From Garcia nutans (lineage: Eukaryota; Streptophyta; Magnoliopsida; Malpighiales; Euphorbiaceae): a DNA stretch of 64,000 bases. Shown here piece after piece: positions 10,730-23,927 of this stretch. The notes beneath the pieces were generated by a model. That model was not told the DNA's origin. It saw only the letters and a list, made by a program, of their open reading frames with translations, and made no database searches. A program made the position numbers and the translations under genes. The DNA lies in contig CANTUV010000024.1 of the NCBI GenBank assembly GCA_947685225.1, forward strand, positions 11,798,001 to 11,862,000, read 5' to 3'. The first letter of the stretch is position 1, and every line of letters begins with the position of its first letter.

Positions 10730-13149
10730 TGTAACACCCCCATACTCCATATATGCACACCGCATACATCCACACAACACGCGATATACATATACCAGAT
10801 ATAGGGGTGTCACAGTTCATTTTAAACAACCCAAACTTTAATCTTTAACATATAATCATCATAAGTCTGCCCGAGTAAACTTAAAATATTTCTTCATTAA
10901 AATACATATATATATATAACATTAGTACCCAAAAGTTTATCCAAAATAGTCTGTTCAAAACATTTGTTAAATAAGCAGCGGAAAATACATATGTATATAT
11001 ATATATATAAATATCAAAATCAATGTTTACAAAATTATAGAATTTATACATGCTGGCAGTTCGTCTCTGATCTTGATGTCGACAACTATCTCTAATCTTA
11101 AGCCTAGACTCGACTCAGTCTAGACGAGCTCTCCGGCAGAACCTTGTGTCTAGCCCCGTAGGCAATATATATCCATGGATAATGTAATAGACCCAGTCTC
11201 TTGGACCTCAACCCAGCTAGACTCTTGGGCCCCAGTATCTTGGTCCTCAACCCGGCTAGACTGTTACAGTTTTTAAGGCTTATGACCCGGTCTTTTCACC
11301 CCAAAAACATCACATTTATCAGCTAGGCTCAGCTTATGACCTGGTCTTTTCACCTGCCCAGCAATTAATAGGGATGCCACAAAACCCAGAACTCTGAAAA
11401 CTGAAACTAGGCACATAATTAATTCATTTATCAATTACTTTCATAATTCCATTTTCATTTCATTTCTCATAATCAAACTAGGCTCATTGCCTTCTTATCT
11501 CATCTTTTCTCATTTTTCTCATTCTTCTCTTTTATATCAATGTCAATTTGTTACATTATGTTTTCACATATCAGATCACTTTATTCAACATTTCTTTTCA
11601 TATACAACACATTACTCAATTGCATTGATATATCAACATAATTCACATTATGCATATCATAACATATAACTCTTTCATTAACAATATATCAAATAACTTA
11701 ACACATTTCTCAACTAAATGTGTTAAGTCCCAATATCATGTATATGTATGTAATCATTCAAAGTTTGTACTTACCTCTTAAAGCAACAACACCACTCTAT
11801 CCACTTCCTCTTCCAAGATCTCACTTAAACCTTGGCTTGGGTAACTAAATTCTCTTCAAAACCTAATCCAAAGGTGATCAACAACACTCACTTAGTGATA
11901 CACATAAGAAAATAAGGATAAGAACTATCTAGGGCAAACTCTACACTTGACACTCTCAACAACACAGGCGTGTCCCTGACCGTGCCCTAAACCTACAACA
12001 TAGAAGCTTTGACAAGCTCAGTGACATGGGCATGTCACTGCATGTGTCAATTCTCCTCCAACACATAAGCTATGACACGCTCAGTGACATGGGCGTGTCA
12101 CTGGACGTGTCAATTCTCCTCCAACACAGAAGCTATGACACGCTCAGTAACATGGGCGTGTCACTGGATGTGTCAATCTTCCAACAACACAGTAGCTATG
12201 ATACGCTCAGTGACATGGGCGTGTCACTGGCCGTGTCAATGCTACTACCACACAGAAGCTATGACACCCTTAGTGACATGGGCATGTCACTGCTTGTGTC
12301 ACCAACCCAGAAAATAGAACCAAAGACACCAACAAAGCCATAACCAACAACATCCTTCTTAAAACCCTTTTCCACTCCAAACAACCTTAACCAAAACCAT
12401 CAACAACCTAAAAAAACACCTGCATAAACATTAAAACAACTCAATTACAAACATCAAAACACAATATCAACCATATCTCATAGCTCAAACTTACACAATC
12501 CACAACACTTGTCTCTTTTACCAAACTTAACCCTTTTCTCTCTTCAATCCAACCCCAAAAATCAAAGCTACCAAGACAAAACACTTCAAACACACCAAAT
12601 CAACCATAAACACATCTATAACAACCATTTAACAAACCCAAGAACATAACTCAAAAGAAAACAAAGAAACAAGTTGGAAACTTACCAAAAGTGAAGAAAA
12701 TCCTTAAAACTCCAACTTGATCTCTTGAAAACCTTCAATCTCTTGAGTTTGGAAGCAACAAAATCTCTTTTCCTTTGGTTGATAAGGGTGGCCGGCTCAC
12801 TAGAAGGAAGGACGAAGATGAAGATGAAAGAAGAAGAAGAAAGAAAGGAAGTCAACCTTAAACAACCACTCTCTCCTCAAATCACTCTCTACCAAGCAAT
12901 TAAACAATATAATAATCAACTCACTCACATCATCTTCCACTAACTCTTATTAATTCCATTTAAATAATCAAAATATCTCTTTTGACTTATAAAACCCATT
13001 GACTTGCATATATATTGTATATATCCTCATATATACAACATATATACATCTCCTCTTATTCCATTAGTCATATATACACTTTAAATTATTTAATCCAATT
13101 CTCACAAACAAACATTCCAAAATTTTAGGGTATAGTTTGGGATATTACA
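10730..13149 (-). mobile_element. S1: solo LTR, minus strand
   Basis: On the minus strand it starts TGTAATATCCC at 13149 and ends GGGTGTTACA at 10730. The TSD CTCAG is at 10725-10729 and 13150-13154. No primer site, internal domain or second LTR is present, so it is the product of recombination between two LTRs. Blocks shared with S3 and L2 include the acceptor region (TTTTCAGAGTTCTGG) and the phrase around AAAAGACC.GGTC. Its 63-bp repeat array is listed separately. Confidence 0.93.
11965..12310 (-). repeat. 63-bp tandem array in S1
   Basis: Units starting AGCTATGACA are at 12068, 12131, 12194 and 12257, an exact period of 63 bp. Each unit contains CAGTGACA TGGGCG TGTCACTG or a close variant, an 8-bp inverted repeat. 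Because 63 is a multiple of three, two plus-strand frames stay open through the array (12026-12343 and 12072-12317); these are by-products, not genes. Confidence 0.9.
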
Positions 13150-13828
13150 CTCAGGACCTTAGAGAACATGGGCCTAAACCCGAAAAAATGGAGTTGCCCA
13201 CCTGGACGGTCCGAAAAAAAGAAAGGGGTGGATGAATCAATTCCTAAGAAATCCCCAACCCCTTATTGGGTTCAAAAAATTGGGTACGCGTGGGGAAGGT
13301 GAGAATGACCCAGCACCCCCACAGTGCCCGGTTCATTGGAACTAGCCTCCTTTTTAGGTCTTAATATTATAAAATTCTTATTTAATATGATATATCTATA
13401 CTACATTCACAAGAATAAATAATCACTTTATTAAAATCACAACAAGTTCAAATAAAATAAATGAATAGGCACCCATCCATGGATGGAAACATGCCTTTAC
13501 AATTATCCAATGTCCAAAAGAAAATAAATAAAATAGGATACCCACCAATTAGTGGAAACGTATCTCTTACATTAATCCAAAACTTAAAATAAATTAAATT
13601 ACATGAAGCTTAATAATTGAGGAACCCAATCATGGAAACATACCTCTTAGAATTTCTCGAAACTTAAAATAAATCAAAGCATTCAAACATTCATCATAAA
13701 ATCAAATAAAAATGAATCATCTATTAAGACATATAATAATTCATGCATTCAAACTTAAGTAAAGCAAATAAAAAATTAGGTTTTACACTTGAATTAGGGT
13801 TTCTTGAATAAAATTAGTGTTTAGAGCG

Positions 13829-14675
13829 TGTAGACCCTTAATTTTTTATCAAGTCTAGTCCAATATTTTAAAATAGTCCAAAATAATTTTTATAATATTT
13901 ATTATTTATTTTAATATAATATTTATTAATTAAAATATTAAAAGAAAAAAAAGAAGAAATTATAAATATTTATTTTTAATAATAAAATAAAATTAAAAAT
14001 ATTAAAAATTAAAAAATTGGATGGATAAATCGGCGAATGACGCACGGTAGCGCTGGCGCGCATCTGTACGGCAAGCAATTCACCACAAGCCTGAGTAAGA
14101 GCCCAGCCCAAGCAAATGCTAGCGCCCAGAACCCCAATGCCCCAGTGTCCAGTAGCCTCGCAGGCAGCACTCGCTCCAGTGCCCAGTATCCTCGCAACCC
14201 GCAGGCTCGTGTGCCAGCGCGTTGGCAAATTTCCCAAAAACCTTATTTAGCACAAATTTTTAATTTATTTCCAAAATAGTTTTTATTTCCTTAAACAACC
14301 AGCATTAGCTTTTTAATTTCCTATAAATAACTCATTAAAAGAGGTGAAAAGGGACTTTTGGGAATTTTTCAGAGACTGAGACTTTTGGAGAATTTATTCA
14401 GGGACTGGGACTTTTGATTTTTCTGTAACTTGAGACTTTTGATTTTCTGGACTTTTAGATTGGAACTTTAATTTCAGAAATTAAAATAAAATATTGGAGC
14501 AACAGAGAAGAAAAGGGACAGAGAGCAAGAAGGAGCAAGAAAAAAGTGAGCAAACGAAGGAAAAGAGAGAACGATTAACACAGAAGCTTCAAACAACAAA
14601 AGAAACCTTACAAAGGTAGTAAACACACTGTCTTACTCTTGCTTAGCCAGAATTTGAAGGGTGCAATTGTGGTAG
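13829..14675 (+). repeat. 5' LTR of A, first part
   Basis: Starts TGTAGACCCTTAATTTTT. It contains an AT-rich beginning, a GC-rich segment at about 14035-14225, a TATA box CTATAAATA at 14321-14329, and a donor-like AAAG|GTAGTA at 14615/14616. It is broken at 14675 by L2 (TSD GGTAG) and resumes at 23928. Confidence 0.9.
14321..14329 (+). promoter_or_regulatory. TATA box of A 5' LTR
   Basis: CTATAAATA lies about 490 bases into the LTR. Similar boxes sit at the same relative place in S4 (35914-35922), C (38606-38614 and 45596-45604) and E (49126-49134), so this is probably the retrotransposon promoter. Confidence 0.65.
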
Positions 14676-14946
14676 TGTAATATCCCGGAATAGACCCTAA
14701 GAGTTTTGGAGTTATTGTTGTATTCGGATTTAATGTATATGTATATATGGGAAATATAAAGATTATATATATAAGACATATACATATACATCATATATAC
14801 ATGGGATATAATATGGTATAGGGAAAGTGAATTGTATATATATATTTGTATAATTAATTAATAATAATAATAGTAATAAGGACAAAAAGAAAAGAGAAGA
14901 AGAAAGTCAAAGAAAGAATATGTGGTGGAGATTTAAAGTATTAGTA

Positions 14947-14995
<49 letters not shown>

Positions 14996-17676
14996 GTGAG
15001 ATAAGAACGGAAGAAGCAAGAACTTTCTTTCTTCTTCTTCTGCTTCTTCTTCTTCGTGGTCGAGAGAGAGAGAGAGATGGTGATTTTGAGAGAATTGAAG
15101 ATTTTTATTCAAGATTTGGCAAATAACCAAGTAAGTATTCATTCCTTTGCATTGATTTCTATGGTTTAAGTTTGGATTTGATGTGGTTATTTGTGAGGAT
15201 GATGATGAATTGTTGAGATTATTGAGTAAGGGTTTAGTGTTAATGAATTGGGGATTTGAGTAATTGATATATGAGTGATGTATGTTTGTGTTTAAGGAAG
15301 TTGAAAATATAAAATATATGAGTTTGATAATTGAATATTTGTATTGGAATTCAAGTATCTTATTATTTGATTTAAATTAGGTTGTGAAGGAAATGGATTG
15401 CTCTAGTTTAAGTGGTGAAAAGCTCTTGGAAGGTAAAGTGAATAGATTTGAGAATGGTTTTTAAGGTAAGTAAACTACCTAAATTCATATATTTACATAA
15501 TGTTGAAACATAACACATATTCATTGGTAAATGTGTTAAGGAATCAAATGTGTTGTTGATGTGTTTTGGTAATGTAAATATGGTTGTGTATGTAAAATAA
15601 GTGTTAGTGATGTTGATCAAATTCATTGGAATGATGTTATGATGTGTATGGAGTGTTTGAGTGCAATTAAAGGAGATTTGTAACTGTTTGGGGTTTAAAT
15701 TTATAAGTGACACGGCCAAAAATAAGGAGAGACACGGCCAAGTCAAGGAAAATTGGATGTGTGGAATTGATTTTGGGGAGAGACACGGTCACAGTCTCAG
15801 CCGTGTCCTCTGCCCGTGTTTGTTACTACCTGATTTTTGTGGAGAGACACGGCCGTATCCCTTGCCCGTGTTACCTACTGTCTGAATTTGTGTTGAGAGA
15901 CACGGCCGTGTCTCATGCCCGTGTTCACTACTGCCAATTGTGGTTGAGAGACACGGCCACAAGCTTGGCCATGTCCCTCAAATGATGTTGGCCGTGTCCC
16001 TCAAATTTGTTAGTTAATGATTCTTATTCTTGATTATTCTTGTCTTGTTGGATCCTCTAAAGGTATTATTATATCTACACTTCAAATATATGTGAAACAA
16101 ATGTATGTTGAGGATTTCAAATCTAAGAATAAGGTAAATTATATATGTATATATCAATGATGATCATTCTTGATGAATGTTTAATGTGCTTGATTATGAA
16201 TATTTAAGTAATGAAGTATTCTAATGTGAATTGAGACTAAATGAAATGTGATGTCTTTGTGATTGGTAATGATGATATATTAAATGTGTAATATAAGAGA
16301 TAAATGATTGTGTATTTGAAAGATGAAATGCTATGATATTAATTGAAATATAAATGATATATGAAGCCATTGTGATTGGCTATGATGATCTAAATGATAT
16401 ATGAAGCCATTGTGATTGGCTATGATGATTCAATTGAAAATGAAATTGATAATGAAATCATAAAGGAATTGTGTGTCTAATATGTTATTCATTTTCAGAG
16501 TTTTGTTGTTGGTGGCATGCCTAATAGTAACAATCTCTTGAAGTTAGGTTGGTTTGATTCCTTGAAGCCAAGTTGGGTTGAATTTTAACATGTTTTACTC
16601 CCCTTGAAGCTTGGTTGGGTCAAGACCTTGAAGCCTAATTGAGATGTTACAACCCTTGAAGCTAGGTTGGATTGGTTCTTAAAGCCAAGTTGGGTTGATA
16701 CTTAGCATGCTTTGTTCCCGTTGAAGCTTGGTTGAACCTTAATCCTTGAAGCCTAGTTGGGATAATGATAAATGTGATAATTAAACCAAAACATTAACTC
16801 TGAAAGTGGAATGGCATATTAGTGTTTTTGGGCCCATGCTTGTGCTTGTATATATATATATATATAATTCTTGAATCATGGAATAAATGAATAATGAGAT
16901 ATATGTTTGTCTTTTGTTTTAATGTGACTATGGAAGGAAATCTAATGTTATGTGGTATATAGTGATAACTATGGAATGAATTATAATGGTATGAGAAATA
17001 TGAGGATAATCATGAAATGAAATGTATACAATACATAAATAAATTATTGAAGATGAATATAGTTTGAGAAGCTATGTTAAATGATGAGTTCATGAAAATA
17101 TTATATGATGTGTTAATTGTATATGGATATGGAAATGGTGAATATTGCTTCATGAAAGTTTTGATAAGTCATTGAGTTGTAAATTGTTGAAATGAAATGT
17201 ATGAATATGTATACAAATAAGGCAATAGTAGTAGTATGCATGAAAAGCACAATCAAAATAGGAAAACATATTAAGAAAATAATGACATATCTAGTAACAT
17301 GAAAATTATGATTTTCTCTATGGTATGTTTATATGAATTATTTGTATTACTAAGCTCTCGGGCTTAGCGCGGTTGTGTGATCGCGCAGGTGACTATGCGG
17401 TTGATCTGGGAATCAAGCTGTTATGCCACGAGAAGAGTAAGAGTGTTCTGAGACCAACTAGAAGGTGATGCATACATGTGTAATTTAATTATGTTATATT
17501 ATTCATATGTATACAAGATTTTTTGAGTTAATATTATTAAAATTTATGTAATGTTGTTTAAACTTGGATAAGGGTTTTTAAATTAAAACTAAAAGTGACA
17601 TTCTTATACTCCGTATACGTATTGTATGTATATTAGGTATATGTATAATACTTGTATAGGGTATGGGGGTGTTACA
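14676..17676 (+). repeat. 5' LTR of L2
   Basis: Starts TGTAATATCCCGG and ends GGGTGTTACA. In order: (TTA)n about 14946-14990, (GA)n about 15062-15076, donor GTAAGT at 15131, candidate internal exon 15381-15465, hairpin array 15709-16006, acceptor TTTTCAG ending 16498, diverged CTTGAAGCC repeats 16540-16770, CGCG hairpin 17367-17386 and imperfect terminal inverted repeat 17603-17666. Confidence 0.94.
15709..16006 (+). repeat. GC-rich hairpin array in L2 5' LTR
   Basis: Repeated GACACGGCC / GGCCGTGTC inverted motifs, similar in kind to L1 but with different spacing. The sister copy is at 21957-22254. It sits in the second candidate intron of the LTR transcript. Confidence 0.9.
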
Positions 17677-17683
17677 ATTATTT

Positions 17684-17696
17684 TGGTATCAGAGCT
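17684..17696 (+). other. L2 primer binding site (tRNA-iMet type)
   Basis: TGGTATCAGAGCT lies seven bases after the LTR, the same spacing as in L1. Confidence 0.92.
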
Positions 17697-20600
17697 TAGG
17701 TTCGAGATTTTCGGCCTAAGTAGAATTAAAAAGAGAAAGTGTTGAAAAGCTTAAAGATAAGTAAAAAGAAAAGTTTTGAAATGAAATTTGTAATACATGT
17801 ATATGCATTCACATCTTGGTTGGTCTCGAACGTGGCATTATGTGATTTGCGATGTATTTGAATTACATGAGATGGATGATAGTGTGTGAATAAAATTTTA
17901 TATGAAAGTAATAATTGGAAAAAGAAGTGATATGAAAAGTTGTACAAGATTAATTGGTAAATTCAGGAGTGGGAGTTTACTTAAGGAAAGTAAATTTTGA
18001 AATATTACTTATTGAAAAGTGATTGTAAAATAAAGAAATGAAAAAGAGAATGAAGTTGAAAATGAGTTGAAAATAAAATCAAGATTAGAGTATGTACTCT
18101 TTCCTCTATGCTTTGAATCTCTTTATGACAAAGTTTATGTTTAGTTTGTTAGAAAGAGGAAATATTGTGGGATTGTTATTATGGAAGGATATGTTATTTA
18201 AAGGAAGAGAGTATGATGGAATATAGAATGAATTGATTAATATGGACAAAGTGTGATTATTTAAAGATTGGGGTATATAAAGATAAGGTTGTGTTTAAAA
18301 GAAAAAGAGATGAATTTTGGTATAGTTTGTATTGTTTTTTTTATGTAAATATTGTGATTTCAAAGTTAAAAATGTGAGATATTTGAATATTGTGAAAGCT
18401 TATGGTAACAATGTTAATATATGATAATTGGATTTTGAAAAAAAAAATTATATGTTTTGTTGTTGCTTTGTGGGATATATATAATGTTTTAAAGTTGATA
18501 TTAATAAAAGATGAGTTTGGTAAACTAAAATTTAAGTGAAGTAGTAAATTGAAAGTTAAAGGTTTAGTGGAATTTGATAAAGATTATTCGAATATTGATG
18601 GTTTAATGTATATTCAATTTGCACATAAAAATATTATGAATTGAGTAATGTGATTAATAGTATGAGAATTTATTTTGAAGTCAAAAGAAAGTGAGTAAGC
18701 AAGTGAAAATGAGTTATTTTAAGTTATTTGAGTAAAAAGGATAAGAATGGATATGAAGATATATTAAATGCTTTTAAAGACAAAAGTGAAAGAGATGTCA
18801 CATTAGGATTGTGACTAAGATGTATGTGAAATGTTATTATGATTAGAATAATTATATATTTGTTGTGATGATACCTACTCTACATCATATTGAAGAAATG
18901 AGAATGATAGTGTTCAAAGGAAAGTGATAAACACTAGATTTGTATGGAATGTATGAAGAAGGAAAATAAAATAAGAACATATAATTAAGTGTATACATGT
19001 ATGGGAGATATGAATTGAGTTTTTCAATATGAATGAAATTATGATATGTAAGAAATATGCATCACATTATGAATGTGATCTATGAATGTATATGTGGTAC
19101 AATTAGTGAATTAGTGATATGGAGAATGATAGTGTATGTATTAGTGAACCTAATAAAGATTAGGTTATGACTTGAACAAATTAGATGAATTTTATAATGG
19201 AATTGAGAGTAAGAAAAGACTTGTGTAATATTGGGCAATGAAATTGTTATGGTGATCACTAAATTTGATGATCATATGATATTTAGAGTTCCAAAGTATC
19301 CACTTATGGAAAAGTTTTATGTATTTGTATATTGTAAGAGATTCTAAATGGATTAGAAATGAAGTGACCAAAAGAGAAATTATGTAATGCTTATATGATG
19401 GAATATGTGTTCATACAAGAAGATAATAATATTGTTGAAACATGAATTAAGCTAGTGATGATTATATAATCTAGTGCAAATTTGGGTGATAACGGAGTTG
19501 GAATGTGTTAACTCTTGAGGTAGCCAAAGTTTAGAACTAAATACAAAATTCTTTAGATCTAATTTAGTGTGGTAATTGGAAAGGTTGGAAAAAGAAAAAT
19601 AAAGGAACCATATGGATTTATAAGTTCAAACATGACTCTTAATCTTTTATAATCCTATGGTTTGTTTAATATATTATGGTTGATTAATTTTGTTATCTTC
19701 TGATTTGGGAGTGAGATAACATGACTATAGTATAGTTCTGATGAGATTGATAATTATGATGTGGTAAAGTGGTATTTTAATATTTTATGTTAGAAATCTG
19801 GTTATAATTCTGAAACGTAAGGTAAAAGAAGAGAATTATGAAAATGTGTTAAGTATGGATAACATTTATTGTTAAGATAGCAATGGTGTGATATGTGAAA
19901 AGATATTAAAAAAAGAGAGAAATTACAAAAAGGTGATTGAAAGTTATGTTAAATATGTGTATGGTATAAAGTGAATGGGTTTAAAGTTTAAATGAATGAA
20001 TTGTACATAATCAATATGATATGAGATTATCATAAGAATTGGTAGAAAGGATAATTTGATTAAATATGGATTTGAAGAGATCAGAAATTGGATATAAGTT
20101 TGGTTGAATGGAATGAGGATATAATGTGAAATCTAATGATAAATTCGAATAAGTTACTTGTTGGTTTGACTTGAATGGGATTGAAGTGTGAATATTTTGT
20201 GATAGATAAATCAAATGATCTAAGTTGCGTTAAGATTGTGAATCATTATTAAGATTTAATATGTATAGTTGTACTAAGAGTATAAAAATTTACATGATAA
20301 TGTATATGATGGAAAATTTTATAATGTGAATGGATATGAATAAATAAAGTCATATCAGTTGTAAATAGTGATAAAAAGGGGAAAAAGGTTGATTATCTGT
20401 TAAATAAGTTTATAGAGGTTGTATCATTATTAATGTTAAGTGAAAAAAAAAACATAATAGTAAAGGATTTAAGTGTAAGCAAAATGAAGAGATTGTTACC
20501 AATCAAGGTTTGATAAGTGGCTATTTTCAAAAATGATTGTAATGATAAGATAAGCAATAGTATGATATAATTTAATAATTTCCAAGGTTAAAGTTAAGAA

Positions 20601-20897
20601 ATTATTTATAAAGAGATGAAGTGATATATATATATCTTGAATGTTATAGTTGAATGGAATATATATACAGACTATAAGATGAGTTGATTATTTTATAAAA
20701 GAAAATTCATTGGGAATGTAATGAGCTATCTGGGTGGCTCTGTTAAGAAAGTTATAAGATAAAATAGATTAATAATGATGAGTTATGATTGACTTAAAGG
20801 GGGAGAGTAAAAGTTATGTGATTGGATGAAATTAAGATGGTATTATGTTAAAAATGGGTTGTTATTGTGTTAGATAATTTCGAGGATGAAATTATTT
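17697..20897 (+). other. L2 non-coding internal domain
   Basis: AT-rich, stop-dense sequence without recognisable protein coding. It keeps short blocks in common with L1, including the hairpin region at 18100-18162 and the block before the polypurine tract. Confidence 0.85.
18100..18162 (+). ncRNA. conserved hairpin in L2 internal domain
   Basis: TTTCCTCT (18100-18107) pairs with AGAGGAAA (18155-18162), as in L1. The loop sequences differ while the arms are kept. Confidence 0.5.
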
Positions 20898-20909
20898 AAG
20901 GGGGAGAGA
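20898..20909 (+). other. L2 polypurine tract
   Basis: AAGGGGGAGAGA lies two bases before the 3' LTR, identical to the tract of L1. Confidence 0.9.
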
Positions 20910-20911
20910 AT

Positions 20912-21182
20912 TGTAATATCCCGGAATAGACCCTAAGAGTTTTGGAGTTATTGTTGTATTCAGATTTAATGTATATGTATATATGGGAAATATAAAGATT
21001 ATATATATAAGACATATACATATATATCATATATACATGGGATATAATATGGTATAGGGAAAGTGAATTGTATATATATATTTGTATAATTAATTAATAA
21101 TAATAATAGTAATAAGGACAAAAAGAAAAGAGAAGAAGAAAGTCAAAGAAAGAATATGTGGTGGAGATTTAAAGTATTAGTA

Positions 21183-21238
<56 letters not shown>

Positions 21239-23922
21239 TATATGTGAGATAAGAACGGAAGAAGCAAGAACTTTCTTTCTTCTTCTTCTGCTTCTTCTTC
21301 TTCGTGGTCGAGAGAGAGAGAGAGATGGTGATTTTGAGAGAATTGAAGATTTTTATTCAAGATTTGGCAAATAACCAAGTAAGTATTCATTCCTTTGCAT
21401 TGATTTCTATGGTTTAAGTTTGGATTTGATGTGGTTATTTGTGAGGATGATGATGAATTGTTGAGATTATTGAGTAAGGGTTTAGTGTTAATGAATTGGG
21501 GATTTGAGTAATTGATATATGAGTGATGTATGTTTGTGTTTAAGGAAGTTGAAAATATAAAATATATGAGTTTGATAATTGAATATTTGTATTGGAATTC
21601 AAGTATCTTATTATTTGATTTAAATTAGGTTGTGAAGGAAATGGATTGCTCTAGTTTAAGTGGTGAAAAGCTCTTGGAAGGTAAAGTGAATAGATTTGAG
21701 AATGGTTTTTAAGGTAAGTAAACTACCTAAATTCATATATTTACATAATGTTGAAACTTAACACATATTCATTGGTAAATGTGTTAAGGAATCAAATGTG
21801 TTGTAGATGTGTTTTGGTAATGTAAATATGGTTGTGTATGTAAAATAAGTGTTAGTGATGTTGATCAAATTCATTGGAATGATGTTATGATGTGTTTGGA
21901 GTGTTTGAGTGCAATTAAAGGAGATTTGTAAATGTTTGGGGTTTAAATTTATAAGTGACACGGCCAAAAACAAGGAGAGACACGGCCAAGTCAAGGAAAA
22001 TTGGATGTGTGGAATTGATTTTGGGGAGAGACACGGTCACAGTCTCAGCCGTGTCCTCTGCCCGTGTTTGTTACTGCCTGATTTTTGTGGAGAGACACGG
22101 CCGTGTCCCTTGCCCGTGTTACCTACTATCTGAATTTGTGTTCAGAGACACGGCCGTGTCGCATGCCCGTGTTCACTATTGCCAATTGTGGTTGAGAGAC
22201 ACGGCCACAAGCTTGGCCGTGTCTCTCAAATGATGTTGGCCGTGTCCCTCAAATTTGTTAGTTAATGATTCTTATTCTTGATTATTCTTGTCTTGTTGGA
22301 TCCTCTAAAGGTATTATTATATCTACACTTCAAATATATGTGAAACAAATGTATGTTGAGGATTCCAAATCTAAGAATAAGGTAAATTATATATGTGTAT
22401 ATTAATGATGATCATTCTTGATGAATGTTTAATGTGCTTGATTATGAATATTTAAGTAATGAAGTATTCTAATGTGAATTGAGACTAAATGAAATGTGAT
22501 GTCTTTGTGATTGGTAATGATGATATATTAAATGTGTAATATAAGAGATAAATGATTGTGTATTTGAAAGATGAAATGCTATGATATTAATTGAAATATA
22601 AATGATATATGAAGCTATTGTGATTGGCTATGATGATCTAAATGATATATGAAGCCATTGTGATTGGCTATGATGATTCAATTGAAAATGAAATTGATAA
22701 TGAAATCATAAAGGAATTGTGTGTCTAATATGTTATTCATTTTCAGAGTTTTGTTGTTGGTGGCATGCCTAATAGTAACAATCTCTTGAAGTTATGTTGG
22801 TTTGATTCCTTGAAGCCAAGTTGGGTTGAAGTTTAACATGTTTTACTCCCCTTGAAGCTTGGTTGGGTCAAGACCTTGAAGCCTAATTGAGATGTTACAA
22901 CCCTTGAAGCTAGGTTGGATTGGTTCTTGAAGCCAAGTTGGGTTGATACTTAGCATGCTTTGTTCCCGTTGAAGCTTGGTTGAACCTTAATCCTTGAAGC
23001 CTAGTTGGGATAATGATAAATGTGATAATTAAACCAAAACATTAACTCTGAAAGTGGAATGGCATATTAGTGTTTTTGGGCCCATGCTTGTGCTTGTATA
23101 TATATATATATAATTCTTGAATCATGGAATAAATGAATAATGAGATATATGTTTGTCTTTTGTTTTAATGTGACTATGGAAGGAAATCTAATGTTATGTG
23201 GTATATAGTGATAACTATGGAATGAATTATAATGGTATGAGAAATATGAGGATAATCATGAAATGAAATGTATACAATACATAAATAAATTATTGAAGAT
23301 GAATATAGTTTGAGAAGCTATGTTAAATGATGAGTTCATGAAAATATTATATGATGTGTTAATTGTATATGGATATGGAAATGGTGAATATTGCTTCATG
23401 AAAGTTTTGATAAGTCATTGAGTTGTAAATTGTTGAAATGAAATGTATGAATATGTATACAAATAAGGCAATAGTAGTAGTATGCATGAAAAGCACAATC
23501 AAAATAGGAAAACATATTAAGAAAATAATGACATATCTAGTAACATGAAAATTATGATTTTCTCTATGGTATGTTTATATGAATTATTTGTATTACTAAG
23601 CTCTCGGGCTTAGCGCGGTTGTGTGATCGCGCAGGTGACTATGCAGTTGATCTGGGAATCAAGCTGTTATGCCACGAGAAGGGTAAGAGTGTTCTGAGAC
23701 CAACTAGAAGGTGATGCATACATGTGTAATTTAATTATGTTATATTATTCATATGTATACAAGATTTTTTGAGTTAATATTATTAAAATTTATGTAATGT
23801 TGTTTAAACTTGGATAAGGGTTTTTAAATTAAAACTAAAAGTGACATTCTTATACTCCGTATACGTATTGTATGTATACTAGGTATATGTATAATACTTG
23901 TATAGGGTATGGGGGTGTTACA
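20912..23922 (+). repeat. 3' LTR of L2
   Basis: Copy of 14676-17676 with about twenty scattered substitutions. It carries donor GTAAGT at 21379, candidate exon 21629-21713, hairpin array 21957-22254 and acceptor ending 22746. Confidence 0.94.
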
Positions 23923-23927
23923 GGTAG

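Larger units (their letters stand above)
10660..13828 (-). repeat. partial 5' LTR of element B, split by S1
   Basis: The minus-strand LTR ends CGCTCACA at 10660. It occupies 10660-10729 and 13155-13828 with solo LTR S1 between. Text such as the reverse of TAAAGGAGGCCGGTTCCAATG matches the 3' parts of the LTRs of A, C, E and S4. It is cut off at 13828, where element A begins, so A inserted into this LTR; the remaining part should lie beyond the far end of A, outside the window. Confidence 0.88.
14676..23922 (+). mobile_element. L2: complete non-autonomous LARD retrotransposon
   Basis: Two LTRs (14676-17676 and 20912-23922), an iMet primer site, a polypurine tract and a TSD GGTAG at 14671-14675 and 23923-23927 define the element. 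The internal domain (17677-20911) is non-coding. It is a relative of L1, not a copy: LTR sequence matches only in blocks. The two LTRs differ by roughly twenty substitutions by eye, so L2 is clearly older than L1. It splits the 5' LTR of element A. Confidence 0.95.

Noticed and set aside
12026..12343. Two overlapping repeat proteins on the plus strand.
   Set aside because: Period 63 keeps frames open in a tandem array lying antisense within solo LTR S1.
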